Assembly: GCA_030150565.1 (NCBI GenBank)
Contig: JASLFR010000106.1
Span: 1-11,390 of the forward strand
DNA: 11,390 nucleotides
Reading direction: 5' to 3'
DNA from: Cardiobacteriales bacterium
GTDB lineage: Bacteria; Pseudomonadota; Gammaproteobacteria; Cardiobacteriales; Wohlfahrtiimonadaceae
Shown piece after piece: positions 1 through 6,612 of the stretch. Both the position numbers and the translations under genes were made by a program. How positions within the stretch are numbered: position 1 is the first letter of the stretch; every line of letters begins with the position of its first letter. Under the pieces are notes generated by a model. The model was not told the origin of the DNA and searched no databases. It saw only the letters and a program-made list of their open reading frames with translations.

Positions 1-95
1 GGTGAGAGATACTCCCACCCCATATTTGCTAACAGCATAAGCGCTGGAATTTTTGCAATGAACTCCTCTTGGAGTTTTAAAGCTTGACCACCCAT
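1..95 (-). CDS. hsdR: Type I restriction enzyme R subunit, N-terminal fragment (runs off the left edge)
   Basis: An open frame starts at an ATG (93-95) and runs off the window after 31 full codons. It reads MGGQALKLQEEF, then IPALMLLANMGWEYLS. The pattern of a short helix, then a leucine-rich stretch ending in GW/GYEYLS, is how many HsdR nuclease/translocase subunits begin. A ribosome binding site, AAAGGG, lies seven bases before the ATG. The gene follows hsdS on the same strand after about 200 bases, the place where the missing restriction subunit of this type I locus would be expected. HsdR would supply the ATP-driven DNA translocase and the nuclease. Only the N-terminus is visible, so no catalytic motif can be checked. 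The call rests on a short similarity plus context. Confidence 0.72.
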   Translation of the reverse strand, partial: MGGQALKLQEEFIAKIPALMLLANMGWEYLS

Positions 96-137
96 TACGT
101 ACCCTTTAAATAAAAATTGATGTAAGAATATTTCGCT

Positions 138-166
138 ATAAAACAACTAACCTCGAAGTGGCACAA
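138..166 (-). promoter_or_regulatory. Possible promoter for hsdR
   Basis: On the minus strand a -35-like TTGTGC (161-166) is followed after 17 bases by TTTTAT (138-143), about 45 bases before the hsdR start. Both boxes are only partial matches. With no clear terminator between hsdS and hsdR, read-through from the upstream operon is equally possible. Confidence 0.28.
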
Positions 167-295
167 TCCCGATTGTTTTAACGATAATAAAAAAATAAGG
201 GGATTTTCTAATCACTCAATTCAGCAGTGCTGTTTCTAATGATTTGAATTGGCTCTTATTAATCCCTTCGGATTTATCTAGTTATTAATATTTAA

Positions 296-1501
296 TTACC
301 CATCCACCTTAACCCGTCGTTTGCCAGTTAATAGCTGCTGCATTAGGGCTCTTTTTTCGATCTTAAGGTGTTCTATTTTTTTAGTGAGTAGCTCAATCTC
401 TCGATCCGCCGTGTTTAGAACGGAAGCGATTTTTTGTTGTTCTTCCAGCGGTGGCAATTTAAAGGGAAATGCTCGCATCGCATCAAAGTTTAATGTTTCT
501 CTAACCGATCCTTGTGCCCCTGATTCAATTCGATATCTTGCCTCATATGATGAGAACCAAAACAATAAGTAGTCACTATTAAGGAAATCCTCATCTATTT
601 TGAAAACAACATACATTGGGCTTAGCACTCCTTCTTCTTGCTCATCTAAACGGCCCAATGAACCTACATTTATTCTCGAGGGGTTATATCCAAACATCCC
701 CTTTTTAACTATTTTATAATTACTTAAATCTTGGCTTGCCACACGTTTAGAGAACTGATTTTCAGGTAATGTAAATCCTATTCTGTTGGATATGCTTAAG
801 ACAGTTTGAATCTTATTGTTTTTGTTTCTGCGCGAGAACTCGTTAATAAAGCCCCCTAACTTTGTTTTCTTCCACTCCTCACTAAAGCGTTCTCCATTCT
901 CATCGAGAAGACGTTTTTTGCCCGTTAGCAACTGTTGCATCAACGCTTTTTTATGCATTTCGGCGTTGGTTTTTAGGCGCTCGGTCTGCTCGATGGTGCG
1001 ATCCCATGTGGAGAGGATTTCCGCGATTTTCTCTTGCTCGGCGAGTGGGGGGAGTAAAAGCTCTAATCCTCTTAATGTAGATAAGTTAAGTGCTGATTGA
1101 GAGCTTCCTGAAGATTTATTTTTAATTTTCTGCTGAATTAAATCAGACCTTAATACATGAAATATATACTCATGATATTCCGTGCGTATACGAGCTAAAT
1201 TTCTATGAATATTCATCTCGTGACTATAGTCGTATCTTGCTACTCGTCCTATCGTTCCTATTAAAGAAATTAAAATATCATTTTTTTTAATTCTAGACCT
1301 ACGATATTCCTTATCTAACTCTGAAGAAATACAATGCAAATCATTCAATAATACCTTTCCTGCTTTTAAATCCTTAATCTGCAACAAAGGTATTCCATTT
1401 TCATGATAGCGACCTGGCTTCAAAACCCCATAAGTAATAGGAGCTGTTGAAAGACACAATTCTTCTAATTTTTGTATTTCCCACCCCTCAGGCACATGCA
1501 T
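296..1501 (-). CDS. hsdS: Type I restriction-modification specificity subunit S (full length, two TRDs)
   Basis: HsdS chooses the DNA target for the methylase and restriction complexes. The 401-residue protein has the classical two-fold layout: target-recognition domain 1 (about 1-149), a conserved spacer helix (150-197), target-recognition domain 2 (about 205-348) and a second conserved helix (349-396). The two conserved blocks are obvious internal repeats: LPPLAEQEKIA and LPPLEEQQKIA begin them, and ALMQQLLTGK ends both. They lie 199 residues apart and should form the antiparallel coiled coil that sets the spacing of a bipartite target. The ATG overlaps the hsdM stop as TAATG, which implies translational coupling. 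The DNA coding for the recognition domains is visibly more AT-rich than that of the conserved repeats, as expected if domains are swapped by recombination. The recognised sequence cannot be predicted. Confidence 0.95.
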   Translation of the reverse strand: MHVPEGWEIQKLEELCLSTAPITYGVLKPGRYHENGIPLLQIKDLKAGKVLLNDLHCISSELDKEYRRSRIKKNDILISLIGTIGRVARYDYSHEMNIHRNLARIRTEYHEYIFHVLRSDLIQQKIKNKSSGSSQSALNLSTLRGLELLLPPLAEQEKIAEILSTWDRTIEQTERLKTNAEMHKKALMQQLLTGKKRLLDENGERFSEEWKKTKLGGFINEFSRRNKNNKIQTVLSISNRIGFTLPENQFSKRVASQDLSNYKIVKKGMFGYNPSRINVGSLGRLDEQEEGVLSPMYVVFKIDEDFLNSDYLLFWFSSYEARYRIESGAQGSVRETLNFDAMRAFPFKLPPLEEQQKIASVLNTADREIELLTKKIEHLKIEKRALMQQLLTGKRRVKVDG

Positions 1502-3081
1502 TATTGAGTCTCCTTATCCGTATTAAACCCAAGCTCTTCCAAGTAACCCGCCATCTTCTTTTCTAGCTCTTCAAGTTCTGCTTTAAGAGCTAAGCGCTCG
1601 TTACGAACGGCAATAAGATCGATCGGCTCCTCCTCCTCAAAAGTATCCACATAGCGAGGAATATTGAGGTTGTAATCATTTTCTTTAATCTCCTCTAATG
1701 TTGCTAAGTAGGTATATTTATCGACAAACTTGCGCTCTTGATAAGTGGCGACCACCTTCTTGATATTCTCCTTAGAGAGCGCATTCTGATTTTTACCTGC
1801 TTTAAATTCGCGGCTCGCATCAATAAAGAGCACCGAATCATCTTTTTTATCCATCCTAAAGATTAAGATCGCTGCAGGAATCCCCGTGCCGTAGAAAAGT
1901 TTTTCAGGCAATCCAATCACGGCATCTAAAAGATTCTCTTCCAACAAGGCTTTACGAATTTTTCCCTCAGCACCAGCACGGAAGAGCACGCCATGAGGAG
2001 CGATGACCGCCATGCGTCCCGTTTCTGGCTTGAGCGTCTCCACCATATGGAGGATAAAGGCGTAATCGCCGTACGATTTTGGGGGCATGCCCCGATCAAA
2101 GCGGTTAAAAGGATCATCTTTTACAGCCTCATCCCCCCACTGCTTTAACGAAAAAGGGGGGTTGGCGGCGATAACATCGAACTGCAATAATTGCCCGTTG
2201 CTATCTAAAAGTTTTGGGTTACGGATTGTATCGCCCCACTCTAAACGGTGATTATCTTCACCATGGAGAAACATATTCATTTTTGCCAAGGCCCAGGTTG
2301 AGCCAATAGCCTCTTGCCCATAAAGCTCATAAGCTTTTGAATCATAGTTCGTGACAACTTTATTGCCACACTTCATCAAGAGCGAGCCAGAGCCACAGGT
2401 TGGGTCGCAGATCGTCTCATTTGGTTTGGGATCGAGTAGAATCGCCATCAACTCAGAGACTTCTGGCGGTGTATAGAATTCACCAGCTTTTTGCCCGCCA
2501 CCTGCAGCGAAGCGCTTAATCAGATACTCATAGGCATTACCGATCACATCCAGATTGCCGATACGGCTCGGGCTAAAATCGAGCTCCTTTACCCCAAAGG
2601 CCTCAAGCAGAGAGAAGAGCAGATCATTCTTCTGCTTCTCCTCCCCTAAGCGGTCACTATTGAATGAGATATCTTGGAAGACGCTCTTGCCCGAATCTTT
2701 TAGTTTTGTTCCATTCGCCTCCTCAATCTCATGCAGTACTAAATCGATGCGTGCACCATTACCCGCCTGGTGACGACGCTCATAGAGGCTATTGAAGTTT
2801 GCCCGAAAGGTCTCCACCACCTCTCCGTCACTATTTTTAATCTCTACTATGGGGAGAATAAAGCGCTCCGTCTCTAACATCGCCTCAATCAATTCGGGCT
2901 CATCCCCATACTCTTTTTGGTAGTTTTCGTAATGATCTTGCCAAACATCTGAGAGATATTTTAAAAAGAGCATCGTTAAGATGTAATCTTTATAGGTGTC
3001 GGCACTCACCGTTCCACGGAAGATGTTACAGACTCCCCAAAGAGCGCTGTTGATACTGTTTTGATTAATATTGCTGGCCAT
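1501..3081 (-). CDS. hsdM: Type I restriction-modification DNA methyltransferase subunit M (N6-adenine)
   Basis: HsdM transfers a methyl group from S-adenosylmethionine to adenine N6 in the target chosen by HsdS. The 526-residue protein has an HsdM_N helical region at about 8-150 and an AGEFYTPPEV block at 199-208, typical just ahead of the catalytic domain. The SAM-binding motif DPTCGSG is at 226-232 and the catalytic NPPF motif at 307-310. A glutamate/lysine-rich helix closes the C-terminus (about 483-515) and probably contacts HsdS. Length and motifs are normal and nothing seems broken. A strong ribosome binding site, AAGGGG, lies just before the ATG and begins inside the stop codon of the half-S gene nine bases upstream. 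The stop overlaps the hsdS start by one base. The three genes should be one transcript. Confidence 0.97.
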   Translation of the reverse strand: MASNINQNSINSALWGVCNIFRGTVSADTYKDYILTMLFLKYLSDVWQDHYENYQKEYGDEPELIEAMLETERFILPIVEIKNSDGEVVETFRANFNSLYERRHQAGNGARIDLVLHEIEEANGTKLKDSGKSVFQDISFNSDRLGEEKQKNDLLFSLLEAFGVKELDFSPSRIGNLDVIGNAYEYLIKRFAAGGGQKAGEFYTPPEVSELMAILLDPKPNETICDPTCGSGSLLMKCGNKVVTNYDSKAYELYGQEAIGSTWALAKMNMFLHGEDNHRLEWGDTIRNPKLLDSNGQLLQFDVIAANPPFSLKQWGDEAVKDDPFNRFDRGMPPKSYGDYAFILHMVETLKPETGRMAVIAPHGVLFRAGAEGKIRKALLEENLLDAVIGLPEKLFYGTGIPAAILIFRMDKKDDSVLFIDASREFKAGKNQNALSKENIKKVVATYQERKFVDKYTYLATLEEIKENDYNLNIPRYVDTFEEEEPIDLIAVRNERLALKAELEELEKKMAGYLEELGFNTDKETQ

Positions 3082-3090
3082 AATTTCCCC

Positions 3091-3669
3091 TTAATTTTTA
3101 TAAATTGATGAGACGATATAACGCTCAATCTTTTCATCTGCTTCAATTAACTTCTTATAGATATTTCGCTTCTGCTTAATGGTCTCCACTGTCTCTAAAA
3201 TCACCTGTTGCTGCTCTAAAGAGGGGAGTGCGATGGGGGTATTCTCTAAAACAGTTAGACGAATATTGCGAATCCCTGTCCCCTCTGACTGCCGCTCAAA
3301 ATAGTGTTGTGCGGGCTTTTGGTTAAGCCACCATGCTAAAAAGCCTGGCGAAACAATCTTATTTTTAAGCGCAATCACCATAAAGTGATTGGTTGCCACT
3401 ATCCTCTCTTGACTCGCCTCCTCCCCTACTAAAAGGGCGATATTGTTATTCCCCCTAGTGACAAAGAGGATATCGTTCGCTTGAAGATAATTAGGCGTAT
3501 AGAGAACCGTTTCCATCAATGATGAGAAATTTATCCCCTCCTCAAGAGAGACATCCCTCATCTGTACAACATACGCATTTCCCCCCTTCACTTCCTCTAC
3601 TGCTGCTCTAAAAGAGTGGCCGCTCCGAATTGTGGCGATCTCTCTTAATTTTGCTGTTTGAACATCCAT
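3091..3669 (-). CDS. Half-length type I specificity subunit (single TRD)
   Basis: At 192 residues this is half the size of a normal HsdS. It has one target-recognition domain (about 4-145), followed by a single conserved block starting LPSLEQQQVI at 148-157 and a charged helix to the end (about 151-190). The conserved ALMQQLLTGK end of the full HsdS is missing. Family knowledge: half-S proteins can dimerise to give a palindromic bipartite specificity, as engineered and natural EcoDXXI- or BcgI-like cases show. Here it is the first gene of the hsd operon, with a GGAG site six bases before its ATG and nine bases between it and hsdM. It is not an obvious decayed fragment: the frame is intact and the ends are clean. 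It may pair with HsdM as a second specificity, compete with the full HsdS, or regulate it. The role is inference. Confidence 0.85.
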   Translation of the reverse strand: MDVQTAKLREIATIRSGHSFRAAVEEVKGGNAYVVQMRDVSLEEGINFSSLMETVLYTPNYLQANDILFVTRGNNNIALLVGEEASQERIVATNHFMVIALKNKIVSPGFLAWWLNQKPAQHYFERQSEGTGIRNIRLTVLENTPIALPSLEQQQVILETVETIKQKRNIYKKLIEADEKIERYIVSSIYKN

Positions 3670-3725
3670 CTAATCTCCATTTTTTTACATTAAAGAGGCT
3701 ACTGAGTGAATATATCCGAAAAGCT

Positions 3726-3755
3726 ATATTAAGATAATTCTGACTATGATGTCAA
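3726..3755 (-). promoter_or_regulatory. Promoter of the half-S / hsdM / hsdS operon
   Basis: On the minus strand a perfect -35 box TTGACA (3750-3755) is followed by an 18-base spacer and a -10-like TAATAT (3726-3731), 57 bases before the half-S start codon. The surrounding DNA is AT-rich. It places the three specificity/methylase genes in a transcript separate from the DnaJ-like gene upstream. Confidence 0.6.
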
Positions 3756-3894
3756 ATATTTTTATTACATTAACTTCTTTACTGCAAGGGGGTTATCCGC
3801 AATAAGTGCACCATAAATAGCCAAAAGATGCCATTTCTGTAACTTATTTAGAGGCGTTATTACACTTTTTTAGGAGATTCTATTTTTGATAGAG

Positions 3895-3911
3895 ATGAGC
3901 AGGGCGCTCAT
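3895..3911 (-). terminator. Weak hairpin after the DnaJ-like gene
   Basis: A six-base-pair stem (ATGAGC / GCTCAT, five-base loop) lies about 15 bases beyond the stop codon at 3927. The tail on the minus strand, CTCTATC, is poor in T for an intrinsic terminator. It may end the transcript inefficiently, letting some reading continue into the hsd operon. Confidence 0.3.
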
Positions 3912-3926
3912 TGATTGAATTACAAA

Positions 3927-5576
3927 TTAAATTAACCCCTCTACCTTCAACAAAAGATACTCTAAGAGCTCTATTACCCACGCTAAAGGCGCGCCATTCC
4001 ATTGGGGTATCAATCCTTTTTGAGCCAACATTCCAACAATTGCGGCAATCGTTGTGCTCCATAATCCCAGAGTGACAAAGAGGCGACGCATTTTGGAGTT
4101 ATCTAATGGTTGTCTATACTCTTTTGGTATCTTTCGTCGACGGATCAGAGAGACGATTTGGCTAAGCGGTGTCACTAAAAAGAGACCGACTATTTTCAAG
4201 CTGATCGCAATCATAAAAACAGCAAAGAGCAGGTGAAGTATATTTTTAAAGATCCCCCCTTCCCCTATTTCAAACTGATATTGGACGGAGAAAAAGAGAA
4301 AATAGTAGGAGAGAAACATCGCCCCCAACCAGCCCCCTAAACTATATGGAGGAGAGACCTGATTAATCGTCTCTTTTAAACCTCTATAGAGGAGTTGCGC
4401 CGAATCTTTGGTGATATACCCCTCACATGATGTAAAGATAATCTCACGCCCCGCCTCCTCATTATCATCACTCTCTAGCTTCGCCAGCCTTTTAAGAGAC
4501 TGATCTAAAACAGTATTCGATTGAGAGCGATTGAAGAAATCACGCGCTTCATCCGCTCCAAGTGATAGAGTCTCTCCCACGCTTCTTCTTCTAAGTTGGT
4601 TGAGTTTTTTCTCAAAAAGATGATCAAATAGTGGGGGACGGTTAAAGGCGTATGGAATTGTTCCCAATCCGCCAACAGAGTAAGTTCTATTTTTTAATTC
4701 ACACTCTAGGGTGATCACGCTACTCGCTCCTTTACAGAGATATTGATCACTCAATCCGCTCTCAATCTTGCTTATTTTAAAAGGGATAAGAGTCCCTAAA
4801 AGGGAGAGTGGCTCACGGTTTGCCCACTCCTCAAGAGCATCTAATTGATGAGCAACGGCATCGATGCTGATCTCTATAGTTGGAATCGCAACCGCTTTGC
4901 CATCACAAATATTGGTGAAATATCCCGTACCGTTACAGGAGCTACACGATTGTGCGCCTGAACTTCCACACGATGAACATCCTGTTCTGCCACTTCCGCT
5001 ACAGCTATGGCAACTTCGAGTGTAGGATTCGTTATAAAGTCCACCTCTTCCATCGCTCACACGGCGACTATCCCAGATAATTCCGCTTCCAGAACACCCT
5101 CCGCAACTTGAGTAACCTCGCCCAAAACAGGCGCTACAGGAGCATTCCCCCTTTCCGCTACACTCATTACACTCCTCATAAAAACTGATCCTCTCAAACT
5201 CCTTTAACAGTTTCGACTCACTCGCTAAAGTAAGAACGTGACTGCTTTGAGCAGAATTCATCTCCTCCAATAGAGGGGCTCGAATTGAGGGATCTGTAGT
5301 TGCGATCTCCCCATTTTTATTGATCTCTTCTCTAAAGAGAGATTTATCAAATTGAAAGTTTTTGGGGGCAGATTGATCTTTTCCAATCTCTGTTGTGTAG
5401 CTCTCTTGATACTCATAACGCCAATTAATAACTACCTCAAACTCTGCCCTGCTCTCCTCCCAATGCTTCGCTTTAAGATCAGAGGCAACGCAATTATTCC
5501 CATTAATCACATTCTGCATCTGCTTTAAAAGATTTCCTGCTCGCTCATCGAGTGAGTCACCTCTAAATCTCTCCAT
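3927..5576 (-). CDS. Membrane protein with DnaJ-like CxxC zinc-cluster, function unknown
   Basis: Not a family I can name. Numbering here is from an upstream GTG at 5600; subtract 8 for the chosen start. The protein has a charged N-terminal region (1-140). A cysteine cluster (144-226) follows with six CxxC pairs, several continued as CxGxG, as in the DnaJ zinc domain. They fall in two triplets at 144/155/166 and 197/208/219, each stepping by exactly 11 residues. Next come a mixed region (240-415) and hydrophobic stretches at about 422-440, 453-480 and 506-525. A J domain (HPD motif) is absent. I prefer the ATG at 5576 (549 aa), which has GAGGGG a few bases ahead. The GTG at 5600 has no ribosome site and probably lies upstream of transcription. 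It sits directly upstream of a type I restriction operon on the same strand, so a defence-linked or membrane-sensing role is possible but unproven. Confidence 0.8.
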   Translation of the reverse strand: MERFRGDSLDERAGNLLKQMQNVINGNNCVASDLKAKHWEESRAEFEVVINWRYEYQESYTTEIGKDQSAPKNFQFDKSLFREEINKNGEIATTDPSIRAPLLEEMNSAQSSHVLTLASESKLLKEFERISFYEECNECSGKGECSCSACFGRGYSSCGGCSGSGIIWDSRRVSDGRGGLYNESYTRSCHSCSGSGRTGCSSCGSSGAQSCSSCNGTGYFTNICDGKAVAIPTIEISIDAVAHQLDALEEWANREPLSLLGTLIPFKISKIESGLSDQYLCKGASSVITLECELKNRTYSVGGLGTIPYAFNRPPLFDHLFEKKLNQLRRRSVGETLSLGADEARDFFNRSQSNTVLDQSLKRLAKLESDDNEEAGREIIFTSCEGYITKDSAQLLYRGLKETINQVSPPYSLGGWLGAMFLSYYFLFFSVQYQFEIGEGGIFKNILHLLFAVFMIAISLKIVGLFLVTPLSQIVSLIRRRKIPKEYRQPLDNSKMRRLFVTLGLWSTTIAAIVGMLAQKGLIPQWNGAPLAWVIELLEYLLLKVEGLI

Positions 5577-5602
5577 CTCTCCCCTCTTCGCCTCTATCAC
5601 TA

Positions 5603-5638
5603 ATTATAAAAATGGTGGTTGAACTCGCTCCAACCACC
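5603..5638 (-). promoter_or_regulatory. Candidate promoter of the DnaJ-like gene with a palindrome over its spacer
   Basis: On the minus strand a perfect TATAAT (5603-5608) lies about 27 bases before the preferred ATG. A TTGGAG lies 19 bases ahead of it. The inverted repeat GGTGGTTG / CAACCACC (arms 5614-5621 and 5631-5638) covers the -35 and spacer, as an operator would. The same bases also resemble an intrinsic terminator read on the minus strand: an 8-base stem followed by ATTTTTATAA. Sequence alone does not decide between operator, leader attenuator and the end of a small RNA. Confidence 0.45.
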
Positions 5639-5854
5639 CACTAACTCTAAGACAAATCATGCAAATTTATGGTGAATCACTATTAAGGGCCGAATCTATC
5701 TAAAGAGGTGTGCAGTTTGCACCATTATCGATATAAAATCTATTAAGCTCCTAAAACTCTCAATTAACTTATTGATAAAATCGGTTAGAAGAAGTGGACT
5801 ACAATAGAGAATCGAAGAGCAACTTCTAAAAAATATTCATCCTTTAAGTGCCGT

Positions 5855-5872
5855 GTACTACTATAGTAATAC
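5855..5872. repeat. Near-perfect 18-base palindrome, possible operator
   Basis: GTACTACTATAGTAATAC is self-complementary except for one symmetric mismatch. It lies about 100 bases upstream of hflD and 280 upstream of the DnaJ-like gene. A regulator site is plausible; no known regulator is assigned. Confidence 0.4.
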
Positions 5873-5892
5873 GAATTTTAGGGGTGCAGGCT

Positions 5893-5909
5893 ATTAACTC
5901 TTAGTTAAT
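5893..5909. repeat. Perfect inverted repeat at the hflD promoter, possible operator
   Basis: ATTAACT and AGTTAAT form perfect seven-base arms around a three-base centre. The repeat ends two bases before the TG of a candidate extended -10 and so covers the -35 region. Binding there would block hflD transcription. Confidence 0.45.
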
Positions 5910-5911
5910 CA

Positions 5912-5920
5912 TGCTATTTT
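5912..5920 (+). promoter_or_regulatory. Candidate extended -10 promoter for hflD
   Basis: TGCTATTTT fits the extended -10 form TGnTATAAT in most positions and is followed by a GC-rich discriminator. It lies about 55 bases before the hflD ATG. No good -35 box stands at the right distance. Confidence 0.4.
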
Positions 5921-5973
5921 AGCGCCCTTGCAATAGAACCAATATTCACCCGATCATTTCATGGAGATCAAAG

Positions 5974-6600
5974 ATGGGCTATACATTAGAGATGAGACGC
6001 TCAATCGGATTAGCTGGCGTACTTCAATGCGCTATTTTAATCGATCAGCTCGCACAACATGGTGAAGTGCCAAATCCTGCAGCAGAAGGGTTAATCCATA
6101 GCATCTTTCAGACTGATCCTCCAAATGTGGAGGCGATCTACGGCTCAATTAATACACTTGAGTGTGGTTTAGAATCATTAACATCGGGAATGATTCGGAA
6201 ACAGCAGCCCCATATTTTGCGCTATTTTCTCAATCTTACTGCACTACAGAGACGCGCTAAGCGGGATCAAATCCTGATGGAGGAGATCGCTCTGGGGATT
6301 GAGCTTAATCGTAAACGGCTAGAGCACTACCCCCTAATGCATGACAATATTATTGCGGGGCTTGCAGAGATCTATCGCCAAACATTGAGCCCCCTTAAGC
6401 CTAAAATTATGGTGCGGGGGAATGTTCATCATCTACAGCAGCCACATGTTGCTAACTACATCAGAACGCTCTGTTTAGCGGGAGTTCGCTCCTCAATGCT
6501 TTGGCAGCAATCGGGCGGAAAGGGGTGGCATCTTCTCTTTGGGCTCCATCACGTCACTGAACATGCGGAAGCTGTTTTAATGAAGATTAGAGGGGCGTAA
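5974..6600 (+). CDS. hflD: HflD, high-frequency-lysogenization protein homolog
   Basis: HflD is a peripheral inner-membrane protein. In E. coli it binds the lambda CII activator and so influences lysogeny; its cellular role is not settled. The 208 residues match the usual family length and are mostly helical. Family features visible are LAGVLQCA near the N-terminus (14-21), YGSINTLECGLESL (56-69), a long central helix with RLEHYP, the segment IYRQTLSPLKPKI (132-144), and LAGVRSSMLWQQSGG near 168-182. The ATG has a GGAG site seven bases ahead. In many gammaproteobacteria hflD follows mnmA; here it stands alone behind its own promoter region, next to the defence block. Its stop codon sits in the loop of a terminator hairpin. 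Confidence 0.92.
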   Translation: MGYTLEMRRSIGLAGVLQCAILIDQLAQHGEVPNPAAEGLIHSIFQTDPPNVEAIYGSINTLECGLESLTSGMIRKQQPHILRYFLNLTALQRRAKRDQILMEEIALGIELNRKRLEHYPLMHDNIIAGLAEIYRQTLSPLKPKIMVRGNVHHLQQPHVANYIRTLCLAGVRSSMLWQQSGGKGWHLLFGLHHVTEHAEAVLMKIRGA

Positions 6601-6612
6601 TCCCCTCTTCTT
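6589..6612 (+). terminator. Terminator hairpin at the hflD / radical SAM gene junction
   Basis: AGAGGGG (6589-6595) pairs perfectly with CCCCTCT (6602-6608) around a six-base loop that contains the hflD stop codon. The plus-strand tail, TCTTAATAG, is moderately T-rich. The two converging genes are only ten bases apart, so the hairpin may also serve the minus-strand gene, with a weaker tail. Confidence 0.6.

Larger units (their letters stand above)
5601..5973. other. Gene-free divergent regulatory region between the defence block and hflD
   Basis: I see no convincing gene in this stretch. It is AT-rich and holds inverted repeats at 5614-5638 (8-base arms), 5855-5872 (near-perfect 18-base palindrome) and 5893-5909 (7-base arms). 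It also has a candidate minus-strand promoter at 5603 onward and a candidate plus-strand extended -10 at 5912-5920. It is the likely junction between the type I restriction neighbourhood and conserved housekeeping genes. Confidence 0.6.

Noticed and set aside
198..268. Imperfect inverted repeat and small dyads between hsdS and hsdR
   Set aside because: Arms are short, 60 bases apart or mismatched, and lack a T-run, so not a terminator.
3741..3754. Short inverted repeat (TGAC / GTCA) at the hsd operon -35 region
   Set aside because: Four-base arms are expected by chance; too weak to call an operator.
3880..4236. Short open frames on both strands around 3880-4236
   Set aside because: They overlap the well-supported cysteine-cluster gene in other frames, have no ribosome sites and look like nothing known.
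4900..5170. The cysteine-rich part read as a true DnaJ chaperone
   Set aside because: There is no J domain and no DnaJ substrate-binding domain, the motif number and spacing differ, and the protein has membrane segments.
5659..5703. A 14-codon plus-strand frame (MQIYGESLLRAESI) in the divergent region
   Set aside because: No convincing ribosome site or promoter, and no amino-acid bias of a leader peptide.
5855..5872. Resemblance of the palindrome to a TrpR operator (shared GTACTA half)
   Set aside because: Only one half matches well, the centre differs and no tryptophan gene is near.
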